Source: JALQUL01 sp964556425 (GTDB lineage Bacteria; Pseudomonadota; Gammaproteobacteria; Burkholderiales; Burkholderiaceae_C). From it: a DNA stretch of 23,292 nt. The position numbers and the translations under genes were made by a program. The stretch is from NCBI GenBank assembly GCA_964556425.1, contig CAZKWC010000046.1:1-23292 (forward strand), written 5' to 3'. A model generated the notes under the pieces. That model made no database searches, was not told the DNA's origin, and saw only the letters and a list, made by a program, of their open reading frames with translations. Numbering within the stretch: position 1 is the first letter of the stretch; each line of letters starts with the position of its first letter. Positions 6,248 to 15,700 of the stretch are shown in pieces.

Positions 6248-8735
6248 ACTCCTCAACCAATACTGCATTATAAAGAGTCACTTTAAACTCTGTACCAAGA
6301 TTTACCACACTACTACAAGTAATTAAACCACCGTGTTGTTGAATCACATTGTAAACAAAAGCTAAACCTAAACCATGACCGTTGGTAGTTGTATCGGTTG
6401 AATGCATACGACTATATTTTTCAAAAATATCGGGTAAATCTTTGTCCTTTATACCTCTACCATTATCAATAATTAAAATATCAACTGTTTGATTTTGCTG
6501 GCTTATAGGTTTTATTAATACTACCTTAATTTGAATTTTGGTATGATTATTACTGTATTTAATAGCGTTATCAAGCAAGTTAAATAAAGCTCTTTCTAAT
6601 AAATTTCCATCTGCCGTTAGGTAACAAGGTAAATCAATAATAGCTTTAATATCTAACTCTAAAGTAATATTTTTTTCATGTGCTAATGGCCATGCTCGAT
6701 CAGATACTTGTTGTAATAAGTTTTCAAGATTAATTTCTTGCTTCAAATAAACTTCAGATTGAGCCCTTAACATCCATACAAAATCATCCGCAAGCTTGAG
6801 GGTAGTGGCAGTTTGAATCCTCATTTGGTCAATAATTGTTAAGGCGTGAGTTAATTTTTCTTTATCCTCATTGGTTTTTGAGTTTTGCAATCGCAATATT
6901 ATTTGCTCTTGTTCTTTTATTAAATGTAATAAAGCTGATTGAGGTGCTCTAAAATCATGAGATAAAAGTTGTAATGCTTGATCTCTTTGTAGTTGCAATT
7001 TTTTTTGTAAGGTAATATCTACCATTACAATAATCCACCCCATTACCTCTGTTGCTTGAGTATTAGTTGCTAGTGGTGTATCAATTGCAGAATTTAAAAA
7101 CTCTGCAACATGTGCTCTTAACAATAGGGTAAGATAATCTTTTGACTGATTAGGCTGCAACACTACTTCTATACCATTATTATGGATGGCTTTTTCCATT
7201 AATTGAGTCCAATTAACTACCTTATTATTTTCTGAATAAATATTTAAACTATTTGTTACCAAGCTACCAATCAAAACATCTTGCTTAGTTAAAAATTGAA
7301 CTCTTTCATTACTCAGTAAAATAATACCGGTTGTATCGGTTAATAAAACCGCCTCTGGCATAGCTTGAAGGGTATTTAATAAAAATAATTTTCTATCATT
7401 TTGTGCATTTAATGCTACATCTAAAGTTTTTACAATAGACTGCCAACCATCTTTAGGGTTATCAATTTCAATGGCTAATTTTTCTGGTTTATTTTTATTA
7501 GCAAATAAAATTTGAGCTCTTTTATTTAATTGAATAATTAAAAAACTAAATCGTCGCCAGTTCCATAATAAAAATGGTGCAATTAAAGTTAATATATTAA
7601 TTGCAATAGGCCAATATAATAAAAAGTACCAATGCAAAATATAGTTAATACTCAATATAAATGATAATAAAAAAATTAATAATTTAATATTTTTTGAAGG
7701 GCTGATTTTCCATAAAAATACTGACCAAATTAATAATAATAAAAATGCAAAATTAATTACATAAGTATTATTTATTTCTTGAATTAATTGATTTTTTAAT
7801 ATGCCATCTAACAATGTGGCATGTATTTCAATACCAGACATTAAAGAATAATTAGCGATAAGTGGGGTAGGATATTGATCTCTAATTCCAGTAGCGGTAG
7901 CACCAATTAAGACATATTTATTTTTCAATTCCTCTAAGTTAACTTCATTATTTAAAATACTCACATATGATATTTTTTTAATATGATTTTCATTTTTATT
8001 AAAGGGTAAATATACAGGCGCTTGAACTGACCATTGAGGATAATCTTTTAATAATTTAAAATTAAAATAATTTTGATATGCTTCTATTCTGTTATTAATT
8101 TCGAGCTGCGTATCAGTATTTTTAAGATTCCCTGACTGACTCATTTGGAGCGCTAAGCTAGGCCATTTATTAGACGTTGTATTACCCTCCCATAAATATA
8201 CTTTGCGAAGTTTTCCGTCATCATCTAAATGCAAAAAAGTATGACCCAAACCTTTTACAGATTCCTCAAATAAAGGAAGTGGATGATTAAGCTGAAGATT
8301 ATTGTGAGCACTAGATGTATCTAATTCACCTGAACTTGAAATGGGTAAAAAAACAGGAATATTGGCAGACTGCAATGCTTTTAAAGCGGAGGCTAATTCA
8401 GCATCATGTAAAACATTATTACTTGGTTCTGAAAATAAAATATTAATACCAATATTTTTTGGTTTGCTTTTTAACAATTTATTTAATAGTTCAGCATGTA
8501 TGTTCCTAGGCCAAGGCCATGCTCCCAATTGATTAATACTTTTATCATCAATAGTAATAATTACAATATCATTATTATTCTCAATATTTTTTGACAATAA
8601 AATTTTATCATACCACCATGAGTTCAAACTATTTAACCAAGGTGCATTAAAACTCCATAATATAATGAAACTTGAAATAATTAAGCAACCAAACCATTCG
8701 AAATGTAAGCGATTCAGTTTTTTTAAAAATCTCAT
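6246..8735 (-). CDS. CHASE2-domain membrane sensor histidine kinase
   Basis: The protein has 829 residues. An N-terminal membrane segment (about 14-32) leads to an extracytoplasmic CHASE2 sensor (about 40-320; typical pieces are ITIDDKSINQLGAWPWPR, YVLIGATATGIRDQYPTPL and MSGIEIHATLLDGIL). Three closely spaced membrane helices follow (about 325-395). A PAS-like cytoplasmic domain (about 450-575) comes next, then the HisKA domain with LLSHDFRAPQS (phospho-acceptor His593) and the HATPase domain with the N-box LLDNAIKYS (Asn723), G1 DNGRG (757-761) and G2 GHGLGLAF (786-793). All catalytic motifs are intact. It is the last gene of an operon with the FecR-like protein and the response regulator, and would phosphorylate that regulator in response to an extracytoplasmic cue of unknown nature. 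No clear Shine-Dalgarno sequence precedes ATG 8735. The gene is notably A/T-rich. Confidence 0.93.
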   Translation of the reverse strand: MRFLKKLNRLHFEWFGCLIISSFIILWSFNAPWLNSLNSWWYDKILLSKNIENNNDIVIITIDDKSINQLGAWPWPRNIHAELLNKLLKSKPKNIGINILFSEPSNNVLHDAELASALKALQSANIPVFLPISSSGELDTSSAHNNLQLNHPLPLFEESVKGLGHTFLHLDDDGKLRKVYLWEGNTTSNKWPSLALQMSQSGNLKNTDTQLEINNRIEAYQNYFNFKLLKDYPQWSVQAPVYLPFNKNENHIKKISYVSILNNEVNLEELKNKYVLIGATATGIRDQYPTPLIANYSLMSGIEIHATLLDGILKNQLIQEINNTYVINFAFLLLLIWSVFLWKISPSKNIKLLIFLLSFILSINYILHWYFLLYWPIAINILTLIAPFLLWNWRRFSFLIIQLNKRAQILFANKNKPEKLAIEIDNPKDGWQSIVKTLDVALNAQNDRKLFLLNTLQAMPEAVLLTDTTGIILLSNERVQFLTKQDVLIGSLVTNSLNIYSENNKVVNWTQLMEKAIHNNGIEVVLQPNQSKDYLTLLLRAHVAEFLNSAIDTPLATNTQATEVMGWIIVMVDITLQKKLQLQRDQALQLLSHDFRAPQSALLHLIKEQEQIILRLQNSKTNEDKEKLTHALTIIDQMRIQTATTLKLADDFVWMLRAQSEVYLKQEINLENLLQQVSDRAWPLAHEKNITLELDIKAIIDLPCYLTADGNLLERALFNLLDNAIKYSNNHTKIQIKVVLIKPISQQNQTVDILIIDNGRGIKDKDLPDIFEKYSRMHSTDTTTNGHGLGLAFVYNVIQQHGGLITCSSVVNLGTEFKVTLYNAVLVEE

Positions 8736-8813
8736 ATGTGAGTGTTATGACTTATAAATATATGATAGAGGCTACGGTAAAATTATTAATCGTATTGATG
8801 GTACAGGTTTATT

Positions 8814-10391
8814 TTAATTATTTATAATAAATTGATTCCAAGCACTATTAATAGTAATTTGCTTATCAATATCTTGAACAGTACCAATAATTTGCCATTT
8901 ATAAACACCGGTAGGGAAATTAGCAATATCTACCTCAATATTATTTTTATTAATATTTTTGAATTGCACTAATCCTCGTTTTTCATCGAGTGAATTAATA
9001 ATTAATTGATAATTTTGAATGGGTAACTCATTCCAATAAAAATGGATTAAATACTTTTTATCGACTAATTTTGAATTGGCTATTAAACTGTAATTATTTC
9101 GATGTAATTTCAGTGTTTGGTAGTTACCTTCAATTCCATTGTTGTCAAAAGCACTAATTCTAGCGAAATAGGCTCCTTCAGCTTCAATATTCAAATTGGT
9201 ATATACTGATTTTTCTACCGTTTGATCATTATTTAGTAGAATTTCTTGTTGATCCAAAATATCCAAAAAATATTCATCTTTTGCGATTTGAATTCTATAC
9301 TGCCTAATATTTTTTAAAGGTTTCCATTCTAGCTTCACATCAGATTTAGGATAGGGTTGTGTAAAACCAAGCCATTCTGGAGCCGTTAGTAGTGCTAAAG
9401 GACTGAGTCTTGCGTCCTTAAATGTTTTGTTTTCTGAGGTATTTAGCAAATGTTCAGGACTCAATACTAAACCAGTACTTTTTGTTAAAGAGGCTAAAAA
9501 TTGATGATTTTGATGATATTGCCCCAAAGATGCAACAGGATTGTTTTCTGCTTCTTGTCTCATTTTAGGGTTGATAGAGCCTAGATCTACGCTACCATCA
9601 ATTACACTCGATTGGACTTTTTCATTATTCATTAAAGCAACCCGAAAATGGGTGCCTCTTACACTAGCCGTTACTAATTTCGCACGCACTTGGTAATAAG
9701 GATTGGTGTTTGGATTTATTTTGGAGTTGATTGGAACGGTTGAATTGTTTTTTTCTTGAGTTAGTACTCTGCTGTCTACTTGCCCACTTATAAGTAATAA
9801 TTCTATGCCTAACTGTGATCCGTAGCTCGGTAAAGCTAAAATTTTAATCGAGGATTTGGCGGCCAAAGTTGCTAAGTTACCTAGCACTCGAGTAATTTTT
9901 GTTGACTCCAATTCACTTACACTAGCTTGCTTAGCCTTCAAGCTCAAAGCGGTAGCCTCATTAGTGCTTAATTTTGAGTTTAATGCAATCGTTGCAAAAC
10001 TATTTTCAGCCGTTTCGATCACCGCTCCGACAGGCACTACATCACCATTTTTCAGCCAGCTTTCTACACTCTTAAGTATGGTTTTTCCCGCTAATTTTTC
10101 TCGCTTAATCACTGTCATTTTGACATTACCGTGACTTGCATAAATAGTAGCGCTTGGTAAGTCTGCACTAAGAGAATTCAATTGTTTGACCGGCTTTGAG
10201 TACTGAGCCAACACATCAGGAACTCCTAGCACTATCAATACAAAACAAGCAAGTACACTGGTTTTGATCAAATAAACCCATGCTTTATTTTGGCCAACAA
10301 AGGCCAGTGGCTTCAAGCTCAACGCAACGTAAAAAGGACTCATGGTTGAAAATAGCCGTGAATTAGTTTTCATCTGATGATGGCATTTCAT
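8814..10391 (-). CDS. Secreted FecR-domain protein with C-terminal beta-sandwich repeats
   Basis: Up to 525 residues. A hydrophobic signal segment (about residues 44-62, ending VLAQ) indicates export. The core is a FecR-like domain (about 85-275), with WLKNGDVVPVGAVIET near its start and the hallmark VRGTHFRVAL plus SSVIDGSVDLG near its end. After that, WLGFTQPYPKSDVKLEWKP begins one or two fibronectin/Ig-like sandwiches (about 338-525). In Burkholderiales, FecR-domain proteins of this type often lie beside CHASE2 proteins. They differ from the FecR anti-sigma factor of iron uptake, since there is no sigma-factor gene and no cytoplasmic anti-sigma part. The start is uncertain: ATG 10391 overlaps the response regulator gene by 29 bp, while ATG 10373 and ATG 10343 are alternatives; 10343 lies 20 bp past that stop. 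None has a good ribosome-binding site, so translation coupling is likely. Confidence 0.82.
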   Translation of the reverse strand: MKCHHQMKTNSRLFSTMSPFYVALSLKPLAFVGQNKAWVYLIKTSVLACFVLIVLGVPDVLAQYSKPVKQLNSLSADLPSATIYASHGNVKMTVIKREKLAGKTILKSVESWLKNGDVVPVGAVIETAENSFATIALNSKLSTNEATALSLKAKQASVSELESTKITRVLGNLATLAAKSSIKILALPSYGSQLGIELLLISGQVDSRVLTQEKNNSTVPINSKINPNTNPYYQVRAKLVTASVRGTHFRVALMNNEKVQSSVIDGSVDLGSINPKMRQEAENNPVASLGQYHQNHQFLASLTKSTGLVLSPEHLLNTSENKTFKDARLSPLALLTAPEWLGFTQPYPKSDVKLEWKPLKNIRQYRIQIAKDEYFLDILDQQEILLNNDQTVEKSVYTNLNIEAEGAYFARISAFDNNGIEGNYQTLKLHRNNYSLIANSKLVDKKYLIHFYWNELPIQNYQLIINSLDEKRGLVQFKNINKNNIEVDIANFPTGVYKWQIIGTVQDIDKQITINSAWNQFIINN

Positions 10392-11259
10392 GAAGATTAG
10401 GCCGATTATTGAGGTTAAGAGCCATTAATCGATAGCCATAACCATAGATGGCAGCTAAGCTATAACCATGTTCAGGAGTTAAAAATAATTTTGCCCTTAC
10501 CTTAGAAATATGAGCGTCAATAGTTCTGGAATCAGGCACTTCAGAAAGCCAAATCGAATCAATGATTTCAGTCCTTGATACGGCACAACCTAAATTGTTA
10601 ATTAATAACCAGGCCAATGAAAACTCTTTATGTTTTAACAGAACTGTTTTGTTCAAGTGATGCAGTTTGATATAACTTCCATTCATCATCTCGAAATTTT
10701 CAATTCGCATTTGTATCCCAGCGTTGCTAATCCTACCCAAGCGACGCATTAAAGCTCCAATCCTCGCCAGCAATTCGAAGGGTCGCCATGGTTTGGTTAA
10801 ATAATCATCAGCACCAGAATTAAGAGCGACCACCACATCATACTCGCTTGATCTTGCGGTAATCATTAATATGGGTCGAGTAATTTTTAAGTTTTGCCTA
10901 ATGCTTTTTAAAATGGTATGACCGTCGGTGTCGGGTAAATTCCAGTCTAAGATGATTAAATCAAAATTTTCTTTTTTTAATAAATCTAAAAAATGAGCTC
11001 CAGAATTTTCAACCAAAACCGTACAATTATTTTCCTCTAATAAATTAGTTATTGCATGACATTCTAATAAATTATCTTCTAATATTGCAACTCTTAAAGC
11101 AGTTGAATCTTGATTTGATCCTATTAAACCATTTGACATTTCTGCTTGACTTTGATTATAAGCAGACTGAGTCATTGTTTTAAGCGATAATCCAAATGGA
11201 TCAGCCGCATTAAAAACTCTATCTTGTACATTCAAATTTTCGTCTTTATTTTTTTGCAT
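10363..11259 (-). CDS. OmpR/PhoB-type response regulator with N-terminal extension
   Basis: 298 residues. The receiver domain spans about 54-172, with the acidic pair Glu61-Asp62 (VAILEDN), the phospho-acceptor Asp105 (ILDWNLPDTDG), Thr134 (ITARS) and Lys156 (LTKPW). The DNA-binding winged helix is at about 183-283, with RTIDAHISKVRAKL as recognition helix and the wing GYGYRL. It is the first gene of the RR-FecR-kinase operon and the obvious partner of the CHASE2 kinase. It is also the natural candidate for controlling the divergent surface-protein operon at 11728. The first ~50 residues are polar, Asn/Gln-rich and not part of any known domain. A later start (Met29 or Met41) would give a standard regulator, but neither start has an evident Shine-Dalgarno sequence, and ATG 11259 does not either. 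Confidence 0.92.
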   Translation of the reverse strand: MQKNKDENLNVQDRVFNAADPFGLSLKTMTQSAYNQSQAEMSNGLIGSNQDSTALRVAILEDNLLECHAITNLLEENNCTVLVENSGAHFLDLLKKENFDLIILDWNLPDTDGHTILKSIRQNLKITRPILMITARSSEYDVVVALNSGADDYLTKPWRPFELLARIGALMRRLGRISNAGIQMRIENFEMMNGSYIKLHHLNKTVLLKHKEFSLAWLLINNLGCAVSRTEIIDSIWLSEVPDSRTIDAHISKVRAKLFLTPEHGYSLAAIYGYGYRLMALNLNNRPNLHEMPSSDEN

Positions 11260-11606
11260 TTAAATTACTTAAAATTACCAGGGGTTACGGTCTGTATTGT
11301 CTAAACTTATTGCTCGTATGTCTAGTTAGCACATCTTTGCGACGCAAATTGTCGCTGTAAAATAGTGTCTTGTTATTCTACTTTAAACTTGCACTTAGTT
11401 GACAAACTAAAAAATCCCTACAATTATTTTATATAAGTTATTGATTTCAAACAACTAATTTATAAAAATAAGATGTAAGAAAGTGATAATAAAACCCAAA
11501 ATTCGATTATTTACAATTTAAAAATATCAGATATCTTTAATTTGCTTAAAAAATATTTTTTAACAATGTTGTCAAATGTTAAATTTTGTGTAATTAATCT
11601 AACTTT

Positions 11607-11635
11607 TTGACCGTGTATTTATGTAAATTTACATT
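11607..11635 (+). promoter_or_regulatory. Candidate promoter with overlapping 14-bp palindrome
   Basis: TTGACC (11607-11612) and TACATT (11630-11635) are separated by 17 bp, a plausible sigma-70 promoter. The perfect palindrome ATGTAAATTTACAT (11621-11634) fills the spacer and overlaps the -10, the usual place for a repressor site. A second possibility is the extended -10 TGTTATATT at 11656-11664. Which one is used cannot be decided from sequence. Confidence 0.45.
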
Positions 11636-11652
11636 AAAATACTTCTGACTTT

Positions 11653-11702
11653 CTATGTTATATTACCACCCCTTAATTGAATTATTGAGAAATATAACAT
11701 AG
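11653..11702 (+). repeat. 12-bp inverted repeat in the surface-operon leader
   Basis: CTATGTTATATT (11653-11664) and AATATAACATAG (11691-11702) are perfect reverse complements separated by 26 bases. They end 25 bp before the ATG at 11728. It may be a regulator dyad or a leader hairpin; its right arm lies close to the ribosome landing site. Confidence 0.6.
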
Positions 11703-11727
11703 TAATTATTATATAATTAATAAAACA

Positions 11728-12795
11728 ATGACAATGTTATTCATATTCTTAAAAATAATAGTAAAAAAATTATATGTAACTAAGATATTAATTTTATTTA
11801 TTATTTTAGTATTTTTAAATAAATTAGTTTTAGCTAATAGTATATTAACTAAAAAGTTAAATAACTCCACTCAATTTGAATCATCATTTGTTTTTGGTAC
11901 CGTTTTTGAAGACTTAAATAATAATGGCATGCAAGATATAGACGAAGAGGGAATTGTAGGTATTCGCCTCATAACAAGCACCGGATTTGAGTTAATTACA
12001 GATGAATTGGGTCGTTATTCATTGCCGCAAAATATGCATAGTCCTTCAGATAAAGGCGGGCAACTCGTCATTTTTCTGGACCCGCAATCACTTGAACAAG
12101 GACAAAATCTGACGACGACCAATCCCTTAGTCAAACGAGTCACTGGCTTTGCACCAGAACAATTTAATTTTGGGCTAAGAAAAACAGTGGTAAATGTTGA
12201 ACTTCAAAATAGCAAGCCTATTGAATCTAGTACAAGTATTCAAACTGTCCCAACGACTTTGGCTGAATCAGCCACAATTAAACAGCAACCAAAGCTTCAA
12301 ACCAACACAAGTCAATTAGAGTCCAGCCAAGCGTCGCAAGATTTTTCACCAGTGGCGCGCAATCGAGCTCAGGCTCCGAAAGCTAGCAATACGATTTTCC
12401 ACTTAAAGGCAGATGGTCTATTCATTTTTGGCCGCAGTGACGTTTCCGGAATTATTCATCCAGGAACTGACTTATTAAAAAGTTTTGTGCGCCAAATTCA
12501 GGCCGAGTTTCAATCTATTGAATCCATATCTTTAAAAGCACATACCGACAGAGTTGGCACCGATGAAAAAAATCTTGCACTGTCTTATCAACGAGCAGAA
12601 ACAATTAAAAATTTATTACTTGAATATGGGTTAAAAACGGCCAGTTTTCAACTCAGTGGGGTAGGTTCGAGTGAACCTATTGTGGTTTGCCCAGATGGTA
12701 ATAGTCAAAAGACGATTCAATGCTTAGCTCCTAATCGACGATTTGAAATCAATGTTAAAGGTCTGCCTTCTGTAAATGAGGGGCAAGCCAAATGA
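11728..12795 (+). CDS. Surface protein with SdrD-B-like and OmpA peptidoglycan-binding domains
   Basis: 355 residues. A signal peptide (about 1-36, hydrophobic LILFIILVFL, ending KLVLA) is followed by a single SdrD/Cna-B type domain (about 53-103; FGTVFEDLNNNGMQDIDEEG, then DELGRYSLP). A Ser/Thr/Gln-rich linker (about 155-220) comes next, then an OmpA-like domain (about 227-345) with AHTDRVGTDEKNLALSYQRA and LAPNRRFEI. The OmpA part should bind the cell wall, and the SdrD-like part, with Asp/Asn residues typical of calcium sites, may stiffen or link partners. Two Cys (321 and 332) flank a loop in the OmpA domain and could form a disulfide. The start has no Shine-Dalgarno sequence; ATG 11734 is an alternative. 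Its stop overlaps the start of the next gene (ATGA), so the two proteins are probably made together. Confidence 0.85.
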   Translation: MTMLFIFLKIIVKKLYVTKILILFIILVFLNKLVLANSILTKKLNNSTQFESSFVFGTVFEDLNNNGMQDIDEEGIVGIRLITSTGFELITDELGRYSLPQNMHSPSDKGGQLVIFLDPQSLEQGQNLTTTNPLVKRVTGFAPEQFNFGLRKTVVNVELQNSKPIESSTSIQTVPTTLAESATIKQQPKLQTNTSQLESSQASQDFSPVARNRAQAPKASNTIFHLKADGLFIFGRSDVSGIIHPGTDLLKSFVRQIQAEFQSIESISLKAHTDRVGTDEKNLALSYQRAETIKNLLLEYGLKTASFQLSGVGSSEPIVVCPDGNSQKTIQCLAPNRRFEINVKGLPSVNEGQAK

Positions 12796-15700
12796 AGCAG
12801 CAGAAAAACCTTAATCAATTGCTATTACTAAAAAAAGCTAAGAGCAAAGTCAAAAATTCCAAGCATTCCATCCACTGCACACAACTTCAAAATAAGCAAT
12901 CACCAATGGCATTTTTTTATAAAGTCATGGGTGTAACTGCATCGGTAGCTTCCATTTTCCCTTTGCAAAATACAGCATACGCAGACAACATCACTTCTTC
13001 TGAATCAGCAGCTAGCACCCAAACATTTTTTGACTTTAATCAAAATAATAGTCAAAGCGAGAAAGTACAAAAAGGAAAATCAGTAGTAGCCAGCAATCTA
13101 CTAGGGCGTATTATTTTGAGTCAAGCACCTTTTAATACTAAGGCACAACTTAATATACGGGCCATTCCTAGGGTCGCTACAGAAAATGGCTATATTCAAG
13201 AGCCAATAGAGTTTCAAATTTACTCTAATTATTTTGCATTTATTGAGTCCGCAGAAATACAAATATTTGCAAGTTCTGCTACAGAATCAAGGCAAGCACT
13301 ACAAACACTTGCTATTTCATTTGATAAAAATACCAATCAAACTCGTGCAATTTGGAATCCCAACCAAGCAAGCAGAAAAACTTATAAAACGGGTGATGTT
13401 TTGTATTATGTTTTAAGGGTTTATGATAAAAATCGTTATTGGGATGAAACCATAGCTAAGCCTATTCAAATCGTTGCCAATCTAGAAAACGCAGACCCAC
13501 TAGCCTCAATACCATCCGATGCAAGCCAGAATAAGTTGACTAGTAGCAGCTCAGACGGTCGGCATGAAGCACCCTTACAAGCTCGTCCCAACCATTTAGC
13601 CCAGCATCAGTTAGCGGTTCAAAATATTGTCATAAACGGTTCAACTATTCAAATAAAAGGGCATTCAATAGTCCCCAATATTAGTCTAGAAATCAACGGT
13701 AGCCCTGTCGTATTAGATGCTGACCGAAAGTTCACTTCCGAATATATCCTGCCGACCGGAAGTCATGATTTTCAAATAATAGGCGTCGATCCCAATGGTA
13801 CCCGAATTGAAAGTCAGCTTCAGGCTTTAGTAAAAGACAATGATTGGAAAGCAGTAGGCCAGGCGAGTATTACTGCTGGTACTCAATTTTTAGAAAACTC
13901 AATAGAGCCCTTAAGTTCAGATGATTTGGATGAGTTATCCAAAAGCAAAATACAAGCTCACTTGGCATTTTCAGTCAAAGGTAAAATAAAAGGGCAATAT
14001 ATTTTGCAGGCCCAATTAGACACCCAAGAAAAGGACTTGCAACAATTATTCAAACATGTTTTAAAACCCGATAGGGCAGAAGCACTTAAAAGAATAAATA
14101 CGCAATCTTATTATCCGATTGATGCTGATAACTCATTAATTACAGCCCCTAACAACTCCGATGGTGCACTATTTGTTCAGCTCAATTGGGATAAAAACCA
14201 AGCCAAATGGGGATCTTTTCCAACTGACTTTACGCACTCCTCAATTGCTCCGTATAACCGATCACTTTATGGGGCTCAAGTACAACTTAATAGCCAAACA
14301 ATCCACCCCTCTGGGCAAGCCACCCAACAAATCAATACCTTTGCAGCACAAGCCTTAACTCAAGCAGGTCAATCTGAATTTTTAGGGACGGGGGGTAGTC
14401 TTTATTATTTACACCATACACTTTTAGCGCCTAAAAGTACACAATTAAAAATAGAGTTACGTGACCCATTAACAGGCAGATTAATACAAACTCGTCATTT
14501 AAAAGAAAAAGATGATTATGAAATTAATCTAGCACAAGGTCGTGTCGTTTTAAATGTACCTTTAGCACCTTTTACTCGTTTTCAGGACGATTTTATTCCA
14601 ATGAACCATAAACCTGCTCAGCAGGTTTTAGTTGCCAACTACGAGTATTATGACAATACATTGTCTGACAATAATAAGAGTGCCGGGACCCAAATAAAAC
14701 AGTGGTTAACACCTCAAATAGCCATTGGGGCAAGCGCAGTTAAAGAGCAAAAAAACGGACAAGACTATTCTCTAGTGGCGACCGATTTAAGCTTTCAAAA
14801 TGGACCAGGCACTTGGGTCAAGTTAGAACATGCACAAAGTCAATCATTTTCCAATCCAAACTTATTCTCTGCAGACGGTGGCTTAAGTTTTGATCCAATT
14901 TCGGCCACCGTTTTACCAGCACAAGATATAAAAGGGCATGCACAATCCCTTGAACTTCAATTGGACACTAAAGCACAACATTGGACTCAATCCCAGTGGT
15001 TGGCTAAAGCTTGGCTCAAACGCAAAACAGCTTATTTTTCTAGTAATAGCGAACCGTTTACAGGCTTAGAACGACAAATCAAAGGATTTGAATTAAAGGG
15101 CTCTATTACGCCCCAATTACAATTATTAGCTAGTTATGAGCGCAGTATTTCAACTGGAAAAACGAATGTAGATCCACTTCTGAATAAGATTTTTTCCAAC
15201 ACTTCAAAACCCAGCAAAACTCCCTTTTATTATTCAACTCAAGCTTTTGTCTCTCAAGCACATGAAATCAATCAAGCACAATTAGGTTTTTTATGGAATT
15301 TGCATCACAACACCTATTTACATCTTGATTTTGAAAAATTGAGCCAATCGACCACTCATCAAATCAGCGAAAGTAATGCTGTAAGCGCTAGACTTACCCA
15401 AAAAATTAATAAAAATTGGTCCGCTTATATTGCCCATCGAACCCAATTAGATGCTAGTTTAGACAATACCCAGCGAATTATATCGGTCGGATCTGAGTAT
15501 CAGTTAACAGATAAAAGTAATGTTTTTATAGAGGTGGCTAGTAGCCAATCTGCCAATGCAATCAGCATAGGAGCCAATTACCAAAGAACTCCTGAGCACC
15601 AGCTTTATGGCAGTTTTGCTTATACTAATAATCAGTTAGAGCTGGCACAAGCAAGTAATCACAGTTCGATTTTCCCAACTCCTGGCAGTATTACTGTAGG

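Larger units (their letters stand above)
11260..11727. promoter_or_regulatory. Divergent AT-rich regulatory region between the regulator operon and the surface-protein operon
   Basis: This 468-bp stretch holds no convincing gene. It must carry promoters for both directions. Toward the regulator I see TTTGCG-A-CGCAAA, an inverted repeat at 11336-11348, and on the minus strand TTGTCA (11400-11405) with TAGAAT (11375-11380); their 19-bp spacing is long. Toward the surface genes see the separate promoter and inverted-repeat entries. The middle part (11420-11580) is almost pure A/T with short, imperfect palindromes such as the one around GATATC. Confidence 0.6.

Noticed and set aside
9856..10134. 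92-codon plus-strand frame inside the FecR-like gene
   Set aside because: Antisense shadow with no ribosome-binding site; the minus-strand frame carries clear FecR motifs.
11399..11424. Plus-strand promoter TTGACA with TACAAT
   Set aside because: The spacer is only 14 bp, too short for a normal sigma-70 promoter, and it is 300 bp from the gene.
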